Part shown: piece after piece, positions 1 through 7,566 of the stretch
How the letters are laid out: each line of letters starts with the position of its first letter
Position numbering within the stretch: position 1 is the stretch's first letter
NCBI GenBank assembly: GCA_016710765.1
Contig: JADJUJ010000003.1
Span: 372,001-436,000 of the forward strand
Direction of reading: 5' to 3'
Length of the DNA stretch: 64,000 nt
Source: Lewinellaceae bacterium
Lineage (GTDB): Bacteria; Bacteroidota; Bacteroidia; Chitinophagales; Saprospiraceae
Translations under genes and position numbers: made by a program
Notes under the pieces: generated by a model
Database searches by the model: none
The model's input: the letters and a program-made list of their open reading frames with translations, nothing else
What the model was told of the DNA's origin: nothing

Positions 1-683
1 GCGCTCAAATTACCCGTCCGGTCAACCTGGATGGCAATTACAGCCTGCGTTCCTTTGTTTCCTATGGGCAACCCATTAAATGGATCCGTTCCAACATCAA
101 TCTGGATGCTTCCTATACTTACAGCCGTACAACAGGCTTGCTGAACGAGGAGCTCAATTATGCCAGCAGCAACAATGTTGGCGTTGGCGTCACGATTGCC
201 AGCAATATCAGTGAAAAGGTTGATTTTGCCATTTCCACCCGTCCCACCTGGAGCCATGTAAACAACAGCCTGCAATCGGCAGCCAACAACGATTACCTCA
301 TTCAGAACTCCAAGTTGAAATTCAACTGGATCATTTTCGAAGGGTTTGTGCTGCGTACTGATCTGATCAATCAAAATTACACAGGGCTATCCGATGACTT
401 CAACCAAAGCTATTGGCTGTGGAACCTGGGGATCGGCAAGAAAATATTAAAAAACGACCGTGGCGAGATTACGCTTTCAGTAAACGACCTGCTGAACCAA
501 AACCGCAACATCTCCCGGAATATTACCGAGACCTATATTGAGGATGTACAGAGCAATGCGCTACAGCAATTTTTCATGCTCTCCTTCTCTTATAATCTGC
601 GCAATTTCAACACAGGCAAATCGGCCAGCGAAAAGCCTGGCGGAGATGAGCCCATGAGGATGTACGGCCCGCCACCGCATTGA
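1..683 (+). CDS. Outer-membrane beta-barrel protein, C-terminal part (5' end outside window)
   Basis: The frame is open from base 3 to a TGA at 681-683, giving about 226 residues with no start in view. The residues alternate polar and aromatic/hydrophobic in short strands (for example SNINLDASYTYSR and KFNWIIFEGFVLRTDLI), with an NDLLNQN turn and a final strand FFMLSFSYNLRNF. This is the usual end of TonB-receptor-like or OMP_b-brl_3 barrels of Bacteroidota. A Pro/Gly-rich tail (MRMYGPPPH) follows the last strand. It is probably an outer-membrane receptor or transporter; the plug and ligand-defining part lies outside the window, so no substrate can be named. Confidence 0.8.
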   Translation, partial: AQITRPVNLDGNYSLRSFVSYGQPIKWIRSNINLDASYTYSRTTGLLNEELNYASSNNVGVGVTIASNISEKVDFAISTRPTWSHVNNSLQSAANNDYLIQNSKLKFNWIIFEGFVLRTDLINQNYTGLSDDFNQSYWLWNLGIGKKILKNDRGEITLSVNDLLNQNRNISRNITETYIEDVQSNALQQFFMLSFSYNLRNFNTGKSASEKPGGDEPMRMYGPPPH

Positions 684-724
684 TGGTTTTTTGCATGTCC
701 AATATCCAATGTCCGACCCCCAAT

Positions 725-1480
725 TTAGCGCATGCCAATCACGGCGTTCATCCTGCCGGTTATGCCTTTTTCCAGCCTATGGGAAAAATAACGGTGGTTG
801 TGCAGCACCGTTGACCAGGGGGATATTTCCAACTGCGCTTCCGGCAGCCCAAATGCCCGCAGTTGATCAGCATTGGCTTTTTTGAGGTCGACACAGAATT
901 TTCCGCGGCTTTCGTCGAATTGCTTGTGCTCTGCTCCGAATTGCCCGGCTACATCATCGCCCACCTCGTAAGAACACGCGTCTATGCAGGTGCCTACCCA
1001 GGCATAACAATCACTTCCCATGGTGCCAAATTCCAGGTGCATGGCCTCCAGGGTTTTGTACACAATCCCGGCAACCGTACCCCGCCACCCGGCATGAATG
1101 GCTGCAACGGCCCTGTTCTTTGCATCGTACACTAGGATAGGCGTGCAGTCGGCCACTGAAACAGATAGCACAACACCGGGCGTATTGCTGATCAGTGCGT
1201 CATAGCCTTCCACAGCGCAGGCGTGGCGAACCAGTGCGATTTCCGCTCCGTGCACCTGCTTTGACCAGGCCAGTTGTTGCGGTTGAAAGTCCAACGCGCT
1301 GGCAAAAATGTGCCGATTTTTTTGGACATTTGCCGGGTCATCGCCAGTATTTTTGCCCAGGTTTAGCGCCTGGTATGGCGCCTGACTGATGCCCCCATGC
1401 CGGGTGCTTTCTGCTGCAATCAGTTGGGGAAATGGGTTGAAAACCGTTGGCCGGTGAAAAGAAAGAGGGCTTTTATCCAT
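725..1480 (-). CDS. pgeF: Peptidoglycan editing factor PgeF (laccase-domain, YfiH family)
   Basis: 251 residues, normal for the YfiH/PgeF family, cytoplasmic enzymes that hydrolyse wrongly built muropeptide precursors (family knowledge). The three zinc/active-site ligands are visible: His77 in SKQVHG, Cys112 in VADCTPI and His129 in HAGWRGT. The later VGTCIDACSYEVG and RYFSHRLEKGITGR blocks also fit; the Cys often found before the last block is replaced here by Ser-Thr (PWSTVL). It converges on the outer-membrane gene and diverges from the ABC permease gene starting at 1628. No promoter was assigned. Confidence 0.93.
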   Translation of the reverse strand: MDKSPLSFHRPTVFNPFPQLIAAESTRHGGISQAPYQALNLGKNTGDDPANVQKNRHIFASALDFQPQQLAWSKQVHGAEIALVRHACAVEGYDALISNTPGVVLSVSVADCTPILVYDAKNRAVAAIHAGWRGTVAGIVYKTLEAMHLEFGTMGSDCYAWVGTCIDACSYEVGDDVAGQFGAEHKQFDESRGKFCVDLKKANADQLRAFGLPEAQLEISPWSTVLHNHRYFSHRLEKGITGRMNAVIGMR

Positions 1481-1627
1481 GGGTGATGGTGGTTGTGTAC
1501 CCGTTCTATCCGGGAAAACCTGTTTTTTATCGAGTTATCACTACAGTGCTTCTAATTCCAGCGATTGCTTGCTGTCGGCGACTTAAATTTGTGAAGCCTT
1601 TCGAATTTTACCTACAACTGCGCTCCT

Positions 1628-2866
1628 ATGAAATTTGCTGAGATCATCAATATGGCTTTACAGAACATCCGCGCCAATATGTTGCGGTCGTTCCTCACGC
1701 TGATGATCATCGCCTTCGGCATCATGGCCCTGGTAGGAATTCTGACCGCCATTGATGCTATTGCCTATTCCCTGAACAACAATTTCAGCGGGCTGGGCGC
1801 CAACTCGTTCAGCATCGAGCGTAAATGGGGTGAAGTACGCAGTAACCGAGGTGGCAGACAGCAAAAACGGGGCGAGGCCATTACCCTGGATCAGGCACTT
1901 GAATTCAAGGAGCGATTTGACTTCCCAGCAAAAGTATCGGTTTCTTTTAATGCCACCAGTTTGGCCACCGTAAAAAGTGCCGACAAAAAAACCAACCCCA
2001 ACATCGCCCTTTTTGGGGTGGATGAAAGTTACCTCGACATAAAAGGGCTTGAGATTGCCAACGGCCGAAATTTTTCTTTGAGCGAAATTGAGAGCGGCGC
2101 CCCCAAAATTATCATCGGGCAAGAGATCGTCAAGATGTTGTTCAAAAACAAAGCCGAAGAAGCGCTCAACCAGGTGGTCATGGTTGGAAGCGTGCGGTAC
2201 CGGGTGGTGGGTGTGCTAAAATCAAAAGGGGCCAGTATGGGTGCTAATACCGACCGTTCGGTTTTTGCCCCCCTTAGCAATGTGAGATCCTATTATGGTG
2301 GCGACAATACCAACTATGATCTTATTGTAGCCGTTCACAATGCAACCGATATGGACGCCGCGCAATCGGAAGCCACGGGCTTGTTTCGGCAAATAAGGGG
2401 CTTAAGGCCTGGTGAAGACGAAGACTTTGAACTCTTTGCCAGCGACAGCCTGGTGGCCATTCTCAAGGAAAATACCGCAACCCTTCGCTGGGCCACTATC
2501 GCCATAGGCTTGATGACCCTGCTGGGTGCAGCCATCGGCTTAATGAACATTATGCTGGTAAGTGTAACCGAGCGTACGCGAGAAATTGGCATCTACAAGG
2601 CCTTGGGAGCGACAAAGCGAAGTATCCTGATTCAATTTCTTGCGGAAGCGATCGTGATATGCCAGATCGGCGGGCTGGTTGGAATTTTGTTGGGCATCCT
2701 GATTGGCAACATCGTCACGCCACTGCTCGGTGGTAGTTTTCTTATTCCCTGGGCCTGGATGTTTCTGGGGCTTACCTTGTGTATGATTGTTGGGGTGTTG
2801 TCGGGATTTTACCCCGCCATGAAAGCCGCACAACTGGATCCCATCGAAGCCTTGCGCTACGAATAG
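1628..2866 (+). CDS. ABC transporter permease, MacB/FtsX type
   Basis: 412 residues. One transmembrane helix near the N-terminus (about residues 20-42, SFLTLMIIAFGIMALVGIL) is followed by a large extracytoplasmic MacB-PCD-like domain (about 50-270). Three C-terminal helices form an FtsX domain with the typical VTERTREIGIYKALGATKR coupling segment and an ending DPIEALRYE. This is the layout of MacB/LolC-type permeases that work with a separate ATPase to move lipoproteins, peptides or drugs across the envelope. No ATPase gene is adjacent, so the partner must be elsewhere. The start is the ATG at 1628; an internal Met 11 codons later is less likely because the preceding helix is typical. Confidence 0.92.
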   Translation: MKFAEIINMALQNIRANMLRSFLTLMIIAFGIMALVGILTAIDAIAYSLNNNFSGLGANSFSIERKWGEVRSNRGGRQQKRGEAITLDQALEFKERFDFPAKVSVSFNATSLATVKSADKKTNPNIALFGVDESYLDIKGLEIANGRNFSLSEIESGAPKIIIGQEIVKMLFKNKAEEALNQVVMVGSVRYRVVGVLKSKGASMGANTDRSVFAPLSNVRSYYGGDNTNYDLIVAVHNATDMDAAQSEATGLFRQIRGLRPGEDEDFELFASDSLVAILKENTATLRWATIAIGLMTLLGAAIGLMNIMLVSVTERTREIGIYKALGATKRSILIQFLAEAIVICQIGGLVGILLGILIGNIVTPLLGGSFLIPWAWMFLGLTLCMIVGVLSGFYPAMKAAQLDPIEALRYE

Positions 2867-2885
2867 GCAACGTGTCAGCCATAAC

Positions 2886-3206
2886 TTATTGTTCCGGAAA
2901 ACAGATTAGTATTTCATCTTGAAGATGCTGCATCGGGTATGTCCCTTTGGGTAGCGCTTGTTGCTTCAAATGAAGTGACTGAATCATTTCCAGCGGCAAA
3001 CTGCAAGGTTCTGCTATTCGAAAACTGTTGGTAGCAAAGGAGTGTTCCAAAATTTTGGGACAAATTTCCTGCTTAGGCATCCTAAGCATCAACCCATACT
3101 GATTTGGATTGTAATAAAAGGTGCCGGGGACCATACGGCATCGAATATCGCTTTTCAGCACCTGGTAGTCCTCCCAAACGCCGGGGATTACCCTGCAAAT
3201 ACCCAC
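2886..3206 (-). CDS. Small hypothetical protein with CxGxGIC motif, start uncertain
   Basis: A 106-codon frame opens with GTG at 3206 and ends in ILICFPEQ. The same frame is open upstream to 3314 and reads ILLGSPAEDCNGVGICRV across the GTG, but it has no ATG, GTG or TTG further upstream. The paired Cys of DCNGVGIC and a C-terminal LPKGTYPMQHLQDEILICF segment resemble small uncharacterised Bacteroidota proteins with a CxGxGIC motif and a terminal GxYP element. If so, the real start lies upstream in another frame and this copy carries an indel, like other genes here. It converges on the ABC permease gene. Function unknown. Confidence 0.42.
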   Translation of the reverse strand: MGICRVIPGVWEDYQVLKSDIRCRMVPGTFYYNPNQYGLMLRMPKQEICPKILEHSFATNSFRIAEPCSLPLEMIQSLHLKQQALPKGTYPMQHLQDEILICFPEQ

Positions 3207-3519
3207 ACCATTGCAATCCTCCGCAGGGCTACCCAGCAGGATAACGGTTTGAAGAAAAGACCTTGTGGTGCTCCGCGGTAAGAAGCAAATAAGGTAGAAA
3301 AAATGTCCTTCTCGCTATACTCAGCGATCAGATCATTAGTGTGGGTAAATAAGCGATGCATTCCGGACAGTGTAATAGTGACACTAGAAAAGATGAAGCG
3401 TGTCCGGATAATGATTGTTTTCAATCGGAGGGTCGGCAAATTAAGCTTTTACCCTATGCGGACGCTAAATTTTTATGGAATGACCCTTAAAAAGATCGAA
3501 TTTGTTCTAAAAATACCCT

Positions 3520-4770
3520 TTATTGGGTAGGCTTTATCCCTTGGCCAAGGGTCATCAGGAAGGCAATAGCGCTCCAAAACAGGAAGGCCACGCGGGCATC
3601 GTGCAGGAAATTATTGAACAAAGCCATTACTGCGAAGGAAAGCAAACAGGCCGTCCAGTACATAGGGCGTCCGGCAAAACTATTGGCAGCGTTGATGCCT
3701 TTGGCCAGGCTCAGGCTGATCAGCAACATCAAGAGTATCCAGCCCGGCCATCCGGTTTCCGCTCCTGCCTGAAAATATTCGGAATGTGCTCCGCCACCTC
3801 GGCCATAGGTATCAGGCCCACGCTCCAATAAAGGGCTGGTTACACTGATGCGCGTCATTCGTTCCGGACGCTGAAACGGCAGGTAGGCAAATTGAAAAGT
3901 TCCCGGCCCAAACCCGGTGAGCGGGCGGATGCTCATCATTTGCCAGGCGCAATCGTACCGGTTTAGGCGCTCCAGGGTGGATACGTCTCCGCTTACCCGC
4001 TGTACAATCCTGGCCTGTACCGGCGGTAGCAATAGCAGCAGCATGCCCCCTACCGCTCCGGTGGCCCAAAGTCCCCACCAGGCCCTGGTTCGCCAAATGA
4101 GGGCGAACATTCCCATCGCAGCCAAGCCCAGAAAAGCACCTCTTGAGGTCGACAGCACTATGCCACCAACCAATGCAATACTCAAACCCCAGCGCAGGCG
4201 GAGCCGATGCTTTCCTGCAAACAACCACAGTTCGGGTAACCAAACCAGGGGGAGCGCCATGCAGGCTATTGCTGCAAATAAGTTGGCATCGGGGTAAAAG
4301 GGTATGGGCGCCAACATTACCTTATTGACTTGAAAACCTAATATTGCATAGTTGATCAGGGTATAGGCCACCATCCCTGCCATCGACAAGAGGAAGTACT
4401 GCAACCCGGCCCTTCGCAGATCAGGCATCAACAGAACCGCCCCCAAAAACACAAACAGGTGTCCGGTGCCAACGATCCAGTATTTCCAGGATACCCAGGG
4501 AAGTGCAGTATTAGCCGCCGCAACGGCCGACCATCCAACCATCAGGAGAACCGGCCAGAGGAGCAGATTGCTGCGCAACAGCCCCAGTGTCTTTTCTTTT
4601 TGGCGCCAAAACAACAGGGCCAGCCCAATGCCTTCCAGAAACAGCAGCGGTTCAGCAGGAACATCAAGTGCCCAGCTGCCAGGGTGCCATTCCACCGTCC
4701 AGGGCAGCAGCAGCAGCAGGAGCAGAAACAAGTTGGTTAACGAGCGTTGGAGGAGGTTGTCTTGGACCAT
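3520..4770 (-). CDS. O-antigen ligase / Wzy-like polymerase family membrane protein
   Basis: The frame is open from 4833, but ATG 4770 (MVQDNLLQRSL) lies 8 bases after the stop of the upstream TerC gene and removes a proline/glycine-rich non-helical leader, so I use it (416 residues). About ten to twelve hydrophobic helices surround a large loop carrying RPLTGFGPGTFQFAYLPFQ and GGGAHSEYFQAGAETGWPG, the conserved Wzy_C-type Arg/Gly/His segments of O-antigen ligases and related polymerases. It acts at the inner membrane on undecaprenyl-linked glycans. No glycan cluster surrounds it, so its acceptor cannot be predicted. It probably shares a transcript with the TerC gene. Confidence 0.85.
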   Translation of the reverse strand: MVQDNLLQRSLTNLFLLLLLLLPWTVEWHPGSWALDVPAEPLLFLEGIGLALLFWRQKEKTLGLLRSNLLLWPVLLMVGWSAVAAANTALPWVSWKYWIVGTGHLFVFLGAVLLMPDLRRAGLQYFLLSMAGMVAYTLINYAILGFQVNKVMLAPIPFYPDANLFAAIACMALPLVWLPELWLFAGKHRLRLRWGLSIALVGGIVLSTSRGAFLGLAAMGMFALIWRTRAWWGLWATGAVGGMLLLLLPPVQARIVQRVSGDVSTLERLNRYDCAWQMMSIRPLTGFGPGTFQFAYLPFQRPERMTRISVTSPLLERGPDTYGRGGGAHSEYFQAGAETGWPGWILLMLLISLSLAKGINAANSFAGRPMYWTACLLSFAVMALFNNFLHDARVAFLFWSAIAFLMTLGQGIKPTQ

Positions 4771-4777
4771 GGCGCAG

Positions 4778-5548
4778 TTATTGCTTTCGTTGCCCGGGCC
4801 ACCCAATGAGCCTGGAGGCCAGGATGGGTACAAAGAAAAAACCTGCTGTGAGCACAGATACCAGTAAATCAGCGTGCTCGCTTTCCATTTGCTGTGCCCA
4901 ATATTCGTTGGGGTAAAAATGCGTCAGCAATGACGCCAGCAATTTCAGGCCCAGGATTCCAATGACCAAAAATGCGCTGACCTCCAGAAACGGGTAGCGT
5001 TCAATAAGCACCACAAACCATTGCGCCACAAAACGCATTGCCAGAATGCCGATAAATACCCCGATACAAACCAGAATAATGTTGTCGGTAAATGCAACCG
5101 CCGCAAAAACATTGTCCAAAGAAAATGCCAGGTCCATTATTTCCACAGCAACAACAGTGGCCCAAAATGGCCCCATCCAGCCCAGTGTAATGCGGTAAAA
5201 CCATTTTTCCTGCTTGTTCAACGTGTCATCTGATTCCGTTGAAGTGGCCCTGCTTTTGAAGAAATTATAACAAAGATAAATCAGGTAAAGGCCACCGAGT
5301 GGCTTCAACCACCAGATTTTGATCAGTTGGGCTGCAAAAATCAGGCATAGTCCGCGGAAAACATACGCGCCGATAATTCCGTACCGGAGTGCTCGCTGGC
5401 GCTGGTTTCCCGGGAGGTCCATGACCATGGTAGCCAATACCGCTGCATTGTCTACCGAAAGCAAACTTTCGATAATGATCAGGTTAAACACGATAATGGC
5501 AGCACTCCCCCAATCGGTTCCCAGCAGCTGTTCCAGCGTTTCAAGCAT
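4778..5548 (-). CDS. TerC family integral membrane protein
   Basis: 256 residues from ATG 5548 (MLETLEQLLG). An upstream in-frame start at 5581 adds 11 residues but is less typical. The TerC signature is clear: LIIIESLLSVDNAAVLATMV in the first repeat and VEIMDLAFSLDNVFAAVAF in the second, each with the Ser-x-Asp-Asn motif inside a helix. About seven to eight transmembrane helices are seen. TerC-like proteins are linked to metal-ion export or tellurite resistance and to exoenzyme metalation in other bacteria; the exact role here is unknown. The wzy-like gene follows after 8 bases. Confidence 0.92.
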   Translation of the reverse strand: MLETLEQLLGTDWGSAAIIVFNLIIIESLLSVDNAAVLATMVMDLPGNQRQRALRYGIIGAYVFRGLCLIFAAQLIKIWWLKPLGGLYLIYLCYNFFKSRATSTESDDTLNKQEKWFYRITLGWMGPFWATVVAVEIMDLAFSLDNVFAAVAFTDNIILVCIGVFIGILAMRFVAQWFVVLIERYPFLEVSAFLVIGILGLKLLASLLTHFYPNEYWAQQMESEHADLLVSVLTAGFFFVPILASRLIGWPGQRKQ

Positions 5549-5713
5549 AATGTAATAAGGTGTATTCCCGGCAAAATGCAAAAATCACTAAATCCCGGGA
5601 ACAATAGTGCAATTTCTTTCAAAACAAGGTTGGAGCCACCGGGTTTTTATCCTTGGCCATTCCACCATTCGACAACCAACGTGGTTTTTTGAAAAAAAAT
5701 CGATCTTTAGTAG

Positions 5714-5776
5714 CGCAGATGTTTGTGGAGAAAAACATCTGCGAAATCCAGGGGACAATTATTTTGCGAAGCAAAA
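5714..5776. repeat. Two hairpins of a GCGAAGC/TCTGCG intergenic repeat
   Basis: CGCAGATGTTT (5714-5724) pairs perfectly with AAACATCTGCG (5733-5743). The element TTTTGCGAAGCAAAA follows at 5762-5776. The same GCGAAGCAAA hairpin next to TCTGCGnnAT words recurs near 16915-16964 and, reordered, near 23444-23500. It lies in the 268-base gap between the TerC gene and the small gene ending at 5817, and may serve as terminator or mRNA stabiliser for the latter. Confidence 0.6.
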
Positions 5777-5816
5777 CTGAAAAAAATAAAAGCTAAATAG
5801 GTTCACGATTAGTGCC

Positions 5817-6035
5817 TCAACCATCAGGGGAATGCACAGATGAAGGCCTGCTAACCAGGGAGGTAGCCCCCATGCCAAAGGCAAAAAAGAGGAGGCTAAA
5901 CTGGCGCAGTCTTTGTAAGCCGGGCTTTGTCCTGGCCATTTCCCAGGCTGCCCGTGCGCCCAGCCGAAGGGTTGGCAATTGGGCAGATATGGTGCTCACT
6001 TCCTGCTCATAGGCGCCCGACCATCGTTTGACCAT
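5817..6035 (-). CDS. Small hypothetical protein, translationally coupled
   Basis: A 72-residue frame starts with MVKRWSGAYEQEVSTISAQ, overlaps the last 40 bases of the membrane-protein gene 5996-6868, and ends at 5817. It has an amphipathic basic stretch (LRLGARAAWEMARTKPGLQR) followed by a hydrophobic stretch (FSLLFFAFGMGATSL). Composition and overlap suggest a real small membrane-associated protein made from the same transcript. The frame also extends upstream to 6179, but that part is antisense-like and overlaps the neighbour fully. No family recognised; function unknown. Confidence 0.5.
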   Translation of the reverse strand: MVKRWSGAYEQEVSTISAQLPTLRLGARAAWEMARTKPGLQRLRQFSLLFFAFGMGATSLVSRPSSVHSPDG

Positions 6036-6868
6036 GTTTTTACGACTTGCTGAACAGGGCGCTGCAAAAGCAGCCAGGCCAACCATAGGATGCCACCCCG
6101 TAAAAACATGCTGGACATAGGCGACTTGAAATACCACAGCAATCCCCCGAAAAGGGTGAGTAATACCGGTGTTTGCCATTGTTTCCAGTGTGATCTGGCT
6201 GTTTTTTGCGGTATCTCCTGTTGTTTAGCGCTAATATTAGCTTCCATTTGAAGGAGGAGTTCTGGTGGAAGTGCCTGCAACATTTGCGGAAGTTGGCCCG
6301 CCCACCAGCCAATGAGCGAGCCTGTTGCCAGGTGCACCCCCAGATAGGTGCCTACCAGCCAGGTGCTCCCCGACCAGTCGCTGCTGGTGCCAAACTGCTG
6401 TAACAACTTGGCCGTGAACTGGTCGATGGCAGCCCAGAGCCCGACGCCAAACAGTAGGGTTAGTACCAGAATACGCTGCAAGGCCGATTCCAGCGTGCAT
6501 ACCGCTCCGCTGACGACAGCCGCCAGTCGAAAATTCGGAATAAGCCTGAAACACAACAAACTGAAAAAAGCCTGAAAACTTACCGCAATATAAGCGGTGA
6601 GCGGACTGTGTGGGCTCAATCCAAATTTTACAGCGGATACAATTGCCCAGGATCGCGTGATGGCGAGGGTTTTCAACTGGTTGTGCCAGGCCAGCATGGT
6701 AACTGAAAGTAAGGCAAAGCCACCTACCAGAATACCGGTAAAGGGCAGTTTAAAGGCATGCAAAAGACCACCAAGTCCAGCCTCCGACAGGGCCCAAAGC
6801 CCTGTCAGGCGCTGGTTAATGGCGTTGGTCTCTTGGTTGGAGGATACTGGCATAGGGCTACTGTTCAC
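5996..6868 (-). CDS. Conserved polytopic membrane protein of unknown function
   Basis: 290 residues with about six to seven hydrophobic segments: LLHAFKLPFTGILVGGFALLSV, SPLTAYIAVSFQAFFSLL, a long helix around residues 120-150, WLVGTYLGVHLATGSLIGW and two near the C-terminus. The N-terminal block LTGLWALSEAGLGGLLHAFK looks conserved, and the topology is reminiscent of ECF-transporter S components, but no signature motif proves this. It overlaps the upstream coiled-coil gene by 11 bases and the downstream 72-residue gene by 40 bases, so the three form one tight unit. Substrate unknown. Confidence 0.75.
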   Translation of the reverse strand: MNSSPMPVSSNQETNAINQRLTGLWALSEAGLGGLLHAFKLPFTGILVGGFALLSVTMLAWHNQLKTLAITRSWAIVSAVKFGLSPHSPLTAYIAVSFQAFFSLLCFRLIPNFRLAAVVSGAVCTLESALQRILVLTLLFGVGLWAAIDQFTAKLLQQFGTSSDWSGSTWLVGTYLGVHLATGSLIGWWAGQLPQMLQALPPELLLQMEANISAKQQEIPQKTARSHWKQWQTPVLLTLFGGLLWYFKSPMSSMFLRGGILWLAWLLLQRPVQQVVKTWSNDGRAPMSRK

Positions 6869-7382
6869 CGACTTCCTTTAGGATTTTATCTGTATCCCGC
6901 ATCAGCGAGTCCAGTTGGCGCAGCAGTTGTTCTTTTTTGCGCGATTGATCGGCCTGTTTTGCCGCCGTTTGCTCGGCTTTTTTTTGATCAGCCTTGGTAA
7001 GGGCCCGTTTCCCGGAGTTGGGTGCAGGGGCATTTTTGAGTTCCTGGTCGCCTTGTTCGATGTTATCAAGTTGGGATTGAAGGTCCTGTTTGCGGCGCTC
7101 CAGGTCGTCGAGTCGCTTCAATACTTTATCATCAACAAATTGGGCACGCTCCCGTATGGCTTTGTAGGCACCGCCCAGTTGCTCCATCACCTTGTCGTAT
7201 TTGCCAGCGTCGAACTTTGATTTTTCGGCTTTCAGCACATTCCAGGCCGACCCCACGGCATCTCCGCTTTTTTTGAACACTTCACGCGCCTGCTGTTTTT
7301 CCTCGCTGGTGCCGAAGAAGTAGTTGTACGCCAGGATGGCAGCAACCAGCAACAGCGCAATTTTAAAGAGCGATTTTATCAT
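6858..7382 (-). CDS. Membrane-anchored coiled-coil protein, hypothetical
   Basis: 174 residues. An N-terminal signal-anchor (SLFKIALLLVAAILAYNYFFG, about residues 4-24) is followed by highly charged helical sequence with coiled-coil character (about 85-115 and 130-174, for example RLDDLERRKQDLQSQLDNIEQ and RKKEQLLRQLDSLMRDTDKIL). No catalytic motif is visible. The reading-frame overlap with the next membrane-protein gene suggests both act in the same envelope process, perhaps as a scaffold. The ATG at 7382 is 43 bases from a long palindrome (7425-7566), which may lie in its promoter region. Confidence 0.75.
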   Translation of the reverse strand: MIKSLFKIALLLVAAILAYNYFFGTSEEKQQAREVFKKSGDAVGSAWNVLKAEKSKFDAGKYDKVMEQLGGAYKAIRERAQFVDDKVLKRLDDLERRKQDLQSQLDNIEQGDQELKNAPAPNSGKRALTKADQKKAEQTAAKQADQSRKKEQLLRQLDSLMRDTDKILKEVGEQ

Positions 7383-7424
7383 AATATGGAATAGGTTAGT
7401 TAAAACTTGTTCGGGAAAAGACAG

Positions 7425-7566
7425 TAGAATTTACGATTTACGATTACATGATTTGCGATTTACGATTGGAGGTAAGATGTCAAATTGGTGATGGAACGCG
7501 ATTAACGCGTAAATCGTACATCCAATCGTAAATCGCAAATCATGTATTCGTATATCGTAAATTCTA
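7425..7566. repeat. 142-bp palindrome with TTTACGAT-rich arms
   Basis: The left arm 7425-7470 and right arm 7521-7566 are 46 bases each and match as inverted repeats with 2 mismatches. Each arm is itself built of repeated (T)TTACGATT or TTGCGATT words around ATTACATGA. The right arm ends with the TAG stop codon of the DPP-IV gene. A related palindrome with TTTCCGATT words lies at 23583-23765, so this is a dispersed repeat family, probably a MITE-like element or a REP-like structured repeat. Confidence 0.85.
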
